Assembly (NCBI GenBank): GCA_030141585.1
Contig: JAQIFP010000087.1
Location: forward strand, 1 to 23,135
DNA length: 23,135 nucleotides
Reading direction: 5' to 3'
Source of the DNA: Ophryocystis elektroscirrha
Lineage: Eukaryota; Apicomplexa; Conoidasida; Neogregarinorida; Ophryocystidae
The first letter of the stretch is position 1; each line of letters begins with the position of its first letter. Below the pieces are notes generated by a model that had not been told where the DNA came from, did not search any database, and saw nothing but the letters and a program-made list of their open reading frames with translations. The position numbers and the translations under genes were made by a program. This document shows, piece by piece, positions 9,944-19,644 of this stretch.

Positions 9944-12900
9944 ATGTCTAAGACTAAACCATCGCATGTCGGGTTGATAACTCTACCGAATAATGACGAA
10001 TACCTTAAATCGAAAATAGGGGGCACACCAGATTGGTTATGGTGGGACAAACCCTTGGAAATTCAAGATTGTAAATTATGTAAAAATAATCTTTCATTCA
10101 TTCTTCAATTATATACCTATAGACCAGCAATTCCTGCAGCTTATCATGTTGTGCTGTACTTATTTGGTTGTCTGATATGCAAAGAATCATTTACTTTACT
10201 TCGGTCTCAATTGCCATATCTAAATGATTACTTTCCAGTAGTGAATTATCAAACATATATGCCTAAGATGATATCACATTGTGTTGATTGTGGATTCAGA
10301 AAACACTCTATTATCTGTCCAGAAGTTATTCCTATATATGGGATTGATGTTGCGGTCATAAAATAGATTTAATATTAAAATTAATTATATCTTGTATAAA
10401 TAATAATAAAAAAATTCTTTTACTTAAATTGTGTAATATACTTACGATTTATACCGTTGTAATTAGTATTTATATTAATCTGGTGTTGCTTAATAAATAC
10501 ATTATTCATTCAACTAGCTGAGCTTAATTATTATGCATTATTAATTAATACGGAAACAATAATTATTGTAGTTTATAAAATAGAATCAAAATTTAGAAGT
10601 TATACTATTAAAACAAGATTAGTTACAAGCTTTGTTCTTAAATATACTTTAAAATAATAATAATTATAATTGATATTATAAACTGTTTGTATTTGTATTT
10701 TATTTTAGAGAGTTGAACAAGTTGCTGAAAATAAGAATTTATACATATACGAGGAAGTAAAGAGAGAATATCAAAGATCACTTTGGGGAGACCATTCTCA
10801 GATTGATGAAGCTGATAGTATTCCGTCAAATTCAAAATGTTTATCGCCACTGATACTTACAATAGATCAATTAACAAAAATGGACTCTGAAGAACAGTCT
10901 GATTTTAGTATCGAAGAAATATGCGATATATCAGAAACGAGTAAATGTTGTAATCAAAATATGCCTGATATTTCAAAATTATCTACAGCCAGTGATTCTA
11001 CAGCAGCATGTATTCAAATAGAGAATGTTTGTTCAGATCCCAAAGTCTCATGGTTTCAAAAAATGCTAAACATGTCAAGAAATTCTAGAAAAAAAAATGA
11101 ATACACACCCGTTACAGATTTGGATGACATGAATGATGATTTAAATGAAATGAAATTAAATGAACCACCTAAAAATATTTTCCGTCAAATGTTGGGTTTG
11201 AATCAATTGAGACCGTCAAAATCGAGGTGTGACTCAGCAGAAAAAATCGAATGTGAACGATTATTTCCAAAAGAGTTAATAACGTTCAAATCTTCTATTG
11301 AAGAGACAGATAAAAATAAAGAGTGTGAATTAAATGAAATAATGATGAGCCAAAATCAATCCAATAATCCTGGTACAAGTTCAACAAGAGAAGACGGTGC
11401 AATGAAAAAAATCAGCAAGTCGTTCAGACATTTTATTGCAAACTTTAAAGCTCCGGAAAATGGTACAAGAGATGCATTCGTGGAATTTGGAAGAAATATG
11501 TCTACTTGTAACAAAGTGGATTGTTTTTCTGAAAAAGAAGTTATCACAAATACGACATTAATTCTAAATGAAAAATGTACTCCAGCTGCTCAAACTAATT
11601 CAACTGCTTCAAGCAACTTATTAAATATAAGTCCTGAAAGTACAAATACAAAAGATTCTAACTTAATTTGTGAATCTAATAAATCAAACAAATCGGAACC
11701 TTCAACAACATTAAACCCTAAACCAATTGATAATACTGGTACTCTTAAAATGAAACCTCAAGTTAGTTCAAATGGACCTGTTTTACCTCCAGCTATAAAA
11801 CCTAGAATGAGTAAAGCTAATCAATCAATTAAGTGTGAACCAAAAACAACAAGTCCTGTTACTCCTTCTAATAAAAACTTATACCCATCTGCTGGCGATT
11901 TAAATATCACTAATTTATCAACAATTAATATACCATATAAAAAAAAATTCCATATTGCATTTGATAAAAATTCCTATGAGTCAAAACTTACAACTAGTAT
12001 TATCACTGAAGAATCCTCCTCAGAAATAGAACAAAATAGACATTTTTCTAGATTAACACCAGTCGGTAGTAGTATTTCCTCTACAATAGCATATAAAAGA
12101 TTTGATGTACGTCCCATTCCAAGAGAAAGGTCTTTTAAAATGCAAGAAAAACCTATAGAAAGAGTTAAATCATCTCAAATTCTTCTACGGAAAACTCCCA
12201 TGCCACAAACTTTAGATTTACAAGATGAAAAAAAAACCATAAAAGAGACTTTAGATGAAAAAGAGACTCAAAAAAAACCTTCAGGTGATAAAGAGACTCA
12301 AAAAAAAACTTCAGATGAAAAAGAGACTCAAAAAAAAACTTCAGATGAAAAAGAGACTCAAAAAAAAACTTCAGATGAAAAAGAGACTCAAAAAAAAACT
12401 TCAAATGAAAAAGAGACTCAAAAAAAAACTTCAGATGATAAAGAGACTTCGGATGATAAAGATACTTTAGATGAAAAAGAATTTCATAAACTAATTTTAA
12501 GTAATTCTCAAGGTTTTCCTAAAAAAAAATTTAAATCTTCAAAATCAACTTCAGCATTACAAAAAAATAAATCAACTTTTTCAGTACAAAAAGCTATATT
12601 TTTTGAAATTAAACCTATTCCAAGCATTCCAGATGTTTGTAGCGAATCCGAGAAGGAAGAATCATTAGAATCCTCTCAGGTTTCAAATGTGTCTGATTCA
12701 AGTCATTCTGATTTTGTTTACGTAAATACATATGATTTTACTGAATCACCTACTACCGCAAGTACAAATTCCGCTGATTCATCTGACCCTTCACAATCGC
12801 AGGAGTTCTCTAATTACCGAATCTCCAAAAGAAAATGTAAAAAAATGTTACCAATTCCAAAATGTTTAATACTAAAAACGGAATCAACTCCTTCAAAAGT

Positions 12901-13555
12901 CTCATTTCAATGTAAGATTATTCAAAAAATTTATTAATTTATTATTTATTATTATATATCTAAATTAAATATAGTTATCTAAATTTTAATTATATATAAA
13001 ATTATAATTATATATAAAATTATAATTATATATAAAATTATAATTATATATATAAAATTATAATTATATATATATATATGTTTAATTTAAATTTATAATT
13101 AGTTTATAATATCTTGAAATATAAATATTTATACAATTTGTATAGTTTTTTTGTATAGTTTTTTTGTATAGTTTTTTATATTAGTTATTTATATAATATA
13201 TAAATATGTATTATTTAATAAAATAAAATAAAATAAAAATATATGAAAATAATATTTAATATTTGCAGTTTTGAAAAAAAGTTTAAGCGTGGGTAAAAAA
13301 TCAAAATGGGAGTCTAGTTTTATAAAACATTATACTGAAAAGATACCCGCAGAATATAACGATGCGGCACATCAAGTACCAAAATGTCGATGTGGTAGAC
13401 AAAGAACTTTACAGTTTGAAATTACTCAAGAATTGGGAGCACAAATATATATATTCAAGAATATTAATTCTATTTTATTGTACACGTGTCCAGTTTACTG
13501 TGAGTTTTTAGATGTATGGCAGACGGAATTTGTTGTTGCACGAATTAAAAAGTGA
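9944..13555 (+). CDS. PDCD2/TSR4-family protein with giant low-complexity insertion
   Basis: PDCD2-family proteins (yeast Tsr4) are cytosolic chaperones for ribosomal protein uS5/RPS2. The N-terminal half is exon 1 (9944-10354): GLITLPNNDEYLKSKIGG-PDWL, the CKLCKNNLSFILQLY motif, FGCLICK, and CPEV before the intron. Exon 2 (10709-12911) is mostly Ser/Lys/Glu-rich low complexity with a 10-residue repeat. Exon 3 (13269-13555) holds the C-terminal domain: IPAEYN, PKCRCGRQRTLQFEITQ, YTCPVYC and EFVVARI. The exon 2/3 junction (T|GTAAG ... TTTGCAG|TT) is clear; the exon 1 donor (GCG|GTCATA) is weak and GAT|GTTGCG is an alternative. Joined length is about 966 residues against about 340 for human PDCD2, so roughly 600 residues are inserted. 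It starts only 41 bases after the CPW-WPC stop codon. Confidence 0.87.
10355..10708 (+). other. Intron 1 of the PDCD2/TSR4 gene
   Basis: About 354 nt of AT-rich sequence containing stops in all forward frames and ending in TATTTTAG. The acceptor is convincing because the following frame is open for over 2 kb; the donor is not a strong consensus. No gene is seen inside. Confidence 0.65.
12254..12447 (+). repeat. In-frame 30-bp coding repeat (DEKETQKKTS)n
   Basis: Six tandem copies of a unit of about 30 bp encoding D-E-K-E-T-Q-K-K-T-S, with small changes in the first (KKPSG) and last copies. The unit is a multiple of three, so copy-number change keeps the frame. Each unit contains an uninterrupted run of 8-9 A bases. 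It lies in the low-complexity insertion of the PDCD2/TSR4 gene. Confidence 0.95.
12985..13181. repeat. Two minisatellites in PDCD2/TSR4 intron 2
   Basis: From about 12985 to 13075 there is a tandem AT repeat with a unit of about 18 bp (TTATATATAAAATTATAA type), about five copies ending in a TA run. From about 13139 to 13181 there are three copies of a 13-bp unit, GTATAGTTTTTTT. Both are inside the 357-nt intron 12912-13268. Confidence 0.85.
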
Positions 13556-13856
13556 ACCCACAATAAAATAATTAGTTATTGTATTTTAAGGTACATTTCA
13601 TTTTTGACATGCAAAAGTAAAAATTTTATTGAAGATAAATAAATGCTTTAAAACATATATTTGTTAATATTTTTATGTGATTTTTTTAAATATTATTATA
13701 TATATTGACATGTATAAAATTATTATATACCTGTTAATATAATTAGTTCTTTTTTTTAGAATCAATGTTAAAAACAAATTTCTTTTTAATAATAAATTAA
13801 TCTAATCAAATAATTTAAAAAGTTAAGAAGAATTGAAATGAAATTGATATTTTAAT
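13556..13856 (+). other. Intergenic region between PDCD2/TSR4 and alpha-tubulin
   Basis: 301 bases of AT-rich DNA with AATAAA-like motifs near 13563 and 13637 that could serve the upstream 3' end, and presumably the tubulin promoter. No coding signal or strong motif is seen. Confidence 0.5.
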
Positions 13857-15096
13857 ATGCGTGAAGTAATAAATATACATATTGGACAAGCGGGAGTTCA
13901 ATTAGGGAATGCATGTTGGGAATTATTATGTTTAGAGCATGATATTAAACCTGATGGAACTAAACAAACACCCTACGATCAATCACATCACACCTTCTTT
14001 AGTGAAGGTATGAAAACGTTAGTTCCGAGAGCCATCTTTGTTGATTTGGAACCCACTGTAATAGATGAAATTAAAACAGGTCATTACAAACGTTTATTCC
14101 ATCCTGATCAGCTAATATCGGGCAAAGAAGATGCTGCCAATAATTATGGCAGAGGTTTTTTTACCGTAGGAAAAGAACAATTGGAAACTACGATGAATTG
14201 TATACGCCGTGTTGCTGAAAATTGTACTGGTTTACAAGGTTTTTTGATATTTAATTCTGTTGGAGGAGGAACCGGTTCTGGTTTTGCAAGTCTATTACTC
14301 GAACAACTTTCCATGGAATATACAAGAAAGTCGAAATTAAATTTCTGCATATGGCCATCACCACATTTATCAACAGCAGTAGTAGAGCCGTATAACTCAG
14401 TTTTGTCAAGCGATAAATTATTGGAGTATACAGATATATCAGTAATGTTTGATAATGAAGCCATATATGATATATGTTCAAAAAAGCTAAGAGTAGACTT
14501 TACAACTTACACGAATTTGAATCGATTAATATCGCAAGTAATATCATCTTTAACAGCCTCTTTACGATTTGATGGAGCCTTAAATGTCGATCTTACGGAA
14601 TTTCAAACTAATCTTGTACCATACCCGAGGATTCATTTTATGCTATCTTCATATGCTCCTATAAATCCCGCTGCCTCCTATGAATTAAATTCGACTCAAG
14701 AAATCACAAATCGAGCGTTTGATTCCAGTTATATGTTTGCTAAATGCGACCCCATGAAAAATGGCAAATTTATGTCCTGTTGCTTAATGTACAGAGGCGA
14801 TGTTACACCAAAAGATGTAAATGCCGCAGTTGCAAACATAAAAACCAAAAAAAATATTAAATTTGTTGATTGGTGTCCAACCGGGTTTAAATGTGGAATT
14901 AATTACCACCCGCCTGTAGTAGTTCCAAACAGTGGTACTGCTCAAACTAATCGTGGCTGTGCAATGATTTCTAATAATACAGCTATAACTGAAATATTTG
15001 GTCGCATTAATCACAAATTTGATGTCATGTTTTCCAAGAGAGCATTTGTACACTGGTAAATTGCACACAGTTTTCCATGTCGACAAATCGACACAT

Positions 15097-15129
<33 letters not shown>

Positions 15130-15398
15130 TATTAATTAATCTAATTTATATAAATATTTACAGTAAAATTTATATTTTACATAAATAATTATTTTATTAT
15201 ATATACAAAATAGCAAAAATTAGTTTTTTTTTGTACTAAAAAGCTTTATTACATAATAATTAGTATTTCCGTGTACTTATCATAGTCTTATCTTGTATCA
15301 GGTACATAAGTGAAGGTCTGGAAGAAGGAGATATGCAAGATGCACGGGATAATTTAGCTTTACTAGAAAAAGATTATGAAGAAGTCTCTATAGAATAA
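13857..15398 (+). CDS. Divergent alpha-tubulin
   Basis: Microtubule subunit. Exon 1 is 13857-15055 and exon 2 is 15302-15398. The 246-nt intron splits the Trp codon (TG|GTAAAT...ATCAG|G), giving 431 residues. Diagnostic features: [22 protein letters not shown] at the N-terminus, the GTP-binding loop [24 protein letters not shown] with the catalytic Glu that marks alpha-tubulin, [12 protein letters not shown], and RAFVHWY before the C-terminal helix. Oddities: the loop that carries acetylatable Lys40 is about five residues shorter and has no matching Lys-Thr context, and the protein stops at [10 protein letters not shown], so the acidic C-terminal tail and terminal Tyr are missing. The luminal/M-loop side is also divergent ([16 protein letters not shown]). 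This suggests a specialised isotype. Intact frame and motifs argue against a pseudogene. Confidence 0.97.
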
Positions 15399-15489
15399 AT
15401 TAATTGATTTTAGTAGTTGTTTTATTATTGTAGGTATAGATACATATATATGTATTACCGGTACTTATAGTATTATAAGTAGTCGTGGG

Positions 15490-15530
15490 TTTTTTTAAAA
15501 AAAAAAAAAAAAAACAAAAGGTTTTTTTTT
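15490..15530. repeat. Homopolymer T-A-T tract upstream of membrane protein gene
   Basis: T7 followed directly by A18, then CAAAAGG and T9, ending 14 bases before the start codon at 15545. Poly(dA:dT) tracts of this kind often mark promoters or 5' leaders in AT-rich genomes. The T and A runs could also form a hairpin. Length may be affected by sequencing error. Confidence 0.7.
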
Positions 15531-15544
15531 GTACCACCTAATAA

Positions 15545-17014
15545 ATGTTGCATTACTTTACTATATGGTTCGTGCTTATATCATACATTTGCGCTCAAAA
15601 TGTATTTTATGACTTACAAAGCTCATATACGACTCCAGGAGCTGCAACTGAAGATTGCCGTGGTGTGGTAGGAAGAACAATTCCAAACGATTTATGCGAA
15701 GACTTATGTAACATAAGTAGAAATCAATACAGATTTTTCCAGCGATGTTTTGACGATGCATTTTACATAGCAAAATGCTATGGTGCGTTTAACTTTTGGT
15801 TCAATACAACGGAAACAAATAAACCATTAATTCAAATACCTCTTTATTATAAAATGAGACGCAAAGTTGATACGCCGCGAGCTTGTCAAACTGAATGTCA
15901 ACATGTGCGTAATTGTTATTGGTTTGTGTACAACGGAATGGGTTCTAGTACGGTTGATTCATATTCTGAAAATGGGCAATATAATTGTTATTTAATGACA
16001 CTTAGTGATTTAGTTAATACAAATTTACTTTTATATGAAAAATTTATCCAGATGCCAAAATTGAAGCCTGAAGATGAAGTCCTTGAAGATTACTTTTGTC
16101 TAAGTAACGCTAAGTATCCGTCGAGAAACCGCTTAGTTTGTAATGATTATCAATTATGTGCAGATTGGACTGTATTTGAAAGTTCAACAAAATTGACTTA
16201 CGATCAATTAATTTCTAACCAGCCAGAAAAATTTCAAAGTTACATTAATGTCGTTGTATCTGGTCCTCAATTTTGCGATCTAAATTGGACTGATAACTGG
16301 GAAGATAAATTTTGTCCTCCTCTTGTTATATTATACGAAAAACTTCATCCAGATGCTTATTTTAAGTCGAATTTCCCTCGAAATCAAGTACTTGAACCAG
16401 GAGAAGAAAGAGTTACTAAATACTTAGTCAGACAAACCAAAGACAAGCTTTATATAGTTAATGATACTTATGCACAATCATTTATTCCTCAAAGTTCAAA
16501 TAATTTGGATAGAAATAAGCCGAACTATGTAGATTTGTATTTTGCTTATAACGTGATGTCCTCAAATGTAAAAAACCCAGCTTCCGCCGCTGTTTCCATG
16601 ATCCGCCTCAACAAAAAAACCCAACAAGTAACTAACCCAAAAAACGAAAATAATTCTGATAATAGGGAAATAACTGATAATACTAATAATGATAATAATA
16701 CAACAAATATTACTTATAATAAAACTAACAGCAATTTACCCGCAGAAAAACTTGATGCCACAGAATCCAATAAAAATGAAGCTCAAGAATCGGAAACCAC
16801 TGAATCCATAACTGAACCAATCGAAAACAATTCAAAAACTGAAAATACCAATAATATCAATAAAAATATCTCCAAAGCAACTGTTATTGGAATTTGTTCG
16901 ATAACACCTCTTTTAGCTCTTTTAGGTGGAATTTATTACGCAATGAAAGTTCGCAAAACAAAAATGCAAACCGATGAACTAAAGAAAGCCTTACCTCAAG
17001 CAAATTTCGAATAA
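15545..17014 (+). CDS. Type I membrane protein with PAN/apple-like Cys region
   Basis: Single-exon frame of 489 residues with no family I can name. Residues 1-18 (MLHYFTIWFVLISYICAQ) form a signal peptide. The ectodomain is Cys-rich: CRGVVGRTI...LCEDLC...RCFDD...KCYGAF, then a segment resembling a PAN/apple module (TPRACQTEC, then NCYWFVYN, then NCYLM), then a second block with FCLS, VCNDYQLCADW, FCDLNW and FCPP. About residues 345-440 are an Asn/Thr/Glu-rich stalk. One membrane helix follows at about 445-467 (VIGICSITPLLALLGGIYY) and a short basic tail ends in QANFE. PAN modules occur in apicomplexan micronemal adhesins, so a surface or micronemal role is possible but is inference. It begins 146 bases after the tubulin stop. 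Confidence 0.82.
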   Translation: MLHYFTIWFVLISYICAQNVFYDLQSSYTTPGAATEDCRGVVGRTIPNDLCEDLCNISRNQYRFFQRCFDDAFYIAKCYGAFNFWFNTTETNKPLIQIPLYYKMRRKVDTPRACQTECQHVRNCYWFVYNGMGSSTVDSYSENGQYNCYLMTLSDLVNTNLLLYEKFIQMPKLKPEDEVLEDYFCLSNAKYPSRNRLVCNDYQLCADWTVFESSTKLTYDQLISNQPEKFQSYINVVVSGPQFCDLNWTDNWEDKFCPPLVILYEKLHPDAYFKSNFPRNQVLEPGEERVTKYLVRQTKDKLYIVNDTYAQSFIPQSSNNLDRNKPNYVDLYFAYNVMSSNVKNPASAAVSMIRLNKKTQQVTNPKNENNSDNREITDNTNNDNNTTNITYNKTNSNLPAEKLDATESNKNEAQESETTESITEPIENNSKTENTNNINKNISKATVIGICSITPLLALLGGIYYAMKVRKTKMQTDELKKALPQANFE

Positions 17015-17094
17015 ATTCAGTTTTTGTTGGGTTTTTTTAGTCAAACAGTTAATAGATTAGCTTTTTTTATAGATTAGTGTTTCTCAAAATATTT

Positions 17095-18178
17095 ATGTAT
17101 AATCAAAATGGAAATAAGGGTGTTATAAAAACTTTTTTTTTTTTATCTAATTCTTTAATAAATGAATATCAAGATTTAATATTGTATGATTTTACGGAAT
17201 CATTTCAATCTAATTATCAATTACGTCAAAAATTATACGCACATTTCTTTGATGATCACACCTTACTTGTTAGTAAAAAGTTTGAATCTTTTTTCCAAAA
17301 TACAATAATTTCAAAATACTTGAATTCATTATTAAATTGTCATCAAGATTTCCATTTATACAGAAAAGAATCCTCAAACTCAAGTAAGAAACATTTCTTT
17401 TTAATTTACCATAGACAACGCTTGCGAATCACTTAAAAAAAACCTATCCTGTATAAAATTTCTAAAATTTAACAAATTTAACATTTTCAAAAGTCGGCAG
17501 TATAATCAAATAACAGACAAAAATCGTAAATCTCAAAAATTACAAACACCTAGTAGTTTGGTACTTCATAATCTAGCTAATTGTCAAATAATCAATAAAT
17601 TATCTTTGAAGCGATTAATAAAAAAACGTCAATTATTTTTATTCCCCATAAAACGTAAAATAAAGAAGTCAAAATTCCGCTTCAAATCTAAACTTTCCAC
17701 AAAATCTAGCATCCAACAACAAATTATTGTTAAAAGCCATATAAGAGAGCTGCTTAATTATTTCAACAGCTACTACCAATTCTTCAAATTGTTAAAAAAA
17801 TGTTTAATAAAATTAAATTTAATGAAAAAAATATTACCCATATTGAAGGATTACACATTATTCATGTACTTGAAAGGGCTTGAATATTTAACAGATATTG
17901 AAATGGATAGCGTGGTTCAGATAATCAAAAATACATTTGTTGAAACGCTTAGTCATTATATTAATATGTACTCCTCATTATTAAGGCATAAATTAGACCC
18001 ACCAAAATTACATATATTAGGAAAATCCACACACAAGAGTTGGATCAATTTATGTAATTATTTTGGAACAAATAAAGATTTCATTTTGAATGTATAGATG
18101 TATATATTTATAAGTTTAATAGTTATCTATATCTATTCATTTATATATTTGTATTTATATTATTTATATTATTTATAT

Positions 18179-18212
<34 letters not shown>

Positions 18213-19467
18213 ATTAAATATTATTAGGAATAAATTACAGATTTACTATACATCAATTATAATTTAACAAAATTAAATATTAATTGTTTTAGGATGATAC
18301 ATCCCTCAATACTAATATAGCTTCTATCGTTTGCCAAGATTATTACAAAAATCATAAATTAGATGGATCTATTTTTATAAAGAAACCAAAAGAAACAGTC
18401 CACCAACAAATTAGTGTCACCGCTTCCACGTGTAATATTTTATCAAAACATCAGCAAAGTATAGTTGAAGCTATTGTGAAATACATTATTCAACCCTTAT
18501 CACTACGAGTAATGAATAGTAAATTTAAGCATCAATATTATACAATAAAGAATAAAATGCAACTAATTTAAGTGATTTTAATATACTTATTAGCATAAAT
18601 AAAATAAATATATATATATATATATATATATATCAACATTAACATTAATGATAATATAATATATTGATAATTATTATGATTTTAATGAAGATACGGTTAT
18701 TGATCTTGTTAAATGTATTGTTATATATAGGACATGTATGAAAAATTAAACATACCATCCACGCCAAGAATATTGTTATATGGAAAAAATGATTACGCAA
18801 AGAAATTCATTTTCAAACACTTATTGACTGAATATGCCCAATTTGAAATCAAAATTGTTCACGTTACATGCTTATATTCCAAATATATTGGTGATACGGA
18901 GAAAAAGATCAGAGAGCTATTTGCTGAGGTTTGAAGATGCTAGTCTAATTTCTGCACACATATCAGTGAATAAAATATTCTAAAATAATAAATAAACTAT
19001 TTAAAATATATCTATATATATTAAATAGAATTATATTATATTTAATTTATATATTAAATATATAATAATTTAGTAATTAATACTTATAAACTTATCCATA
19101 TAAACACATTATATTATATCCATTAATTTATAATATAAATATAACATAAATTATTGAAGTTTCTTGTGCAATATCTTTTTTTTTTTTTTAGACCCACACA
19201 AAAGACAAAATTATAGTTTTAGATGGGTTAGAACTAATTGCATACAAAGGATATATATCTCAAAACGAATCCAATTTCAGGAGACGTTTACTCACAACTC
19301 TACTTTTGTGCTTAGACTCGGTTGAACGCCAAATTTTTAATATTGCTGTGATTGGTGTAGCTAAATTAGAGCCCACATCTTTGGATGATGCATTGACTAG
19401 ACCTGGAAGGCTAGATCAATGGATAAGTCTTGACGACGTTTATAATGAAGTTCCCGAAAATAAATAA
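17095..19467 (+). CDS. Degenerate AAA-type ATPase domain protein
   Basis: Five exons, 17095-17383, 17415-18091, 18293-18508, 18731-18928 and 19192-19467, with introns of 31, 201, 222 and 263 nt, join in frame to 551 residues. The N-terminal 330 residues are basic and unrecognised. The C-terminal 200 are a single AAA domain: IVEAIVKYIIQPLSL, then MYEKLNIPSTPRILLYG, pore-loop region YSKYIGDTEKKIRELFAE, Walker B position IIVLDGLELIA, and LDDALTRPGRLD. Walker A is GKNDYAKK in place of GPPGTGKT (Lys kept, glycines and Thr lost), Walker B has Gly where the catalytic Glu should be, and sensor-1 Asn is Lys. ATP hydrolysis is therefore unlikely. The alpha-helical lid is absent. The pore region recalls PEX1, PEX6 and SPATA5-type AAA proteins, without a firm match. 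A 34-nt alternative last intron (19450-19483) would change the final residues and end the gene at 19513. Confidence 0.75.
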
Positions 19468-19644
19468 AAAACATATATTTCAGTTCTATCAAATTTTTTA
19501 TCCAAACTATTGATTTTTTTCTTTTAATTTATTATTCTTATTTATTTGAAAATATGTACTAGAAATAATCTAAAAAATTGATAGTGAAAAAAAAAAATAT
19601 TATGTTTATCTCCCAACTTATTTAGATGTAACTAATGAAAAAAA

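Noticed and set aside
12165..12470. Lys/Leu/Gln and Phe/Leu-rich frames on both strands over the 30-bp repeat
   Set aside because: A repeat whose unit is a multiple of three keeps other frames open by chance; the PDCD2/TSR4 frame is the real one.
14144..15086. Several minus-strand frames of 76-106 codons
   Set aside because: They lie antisense to highly conserved alpha-tubulin coding sequence.
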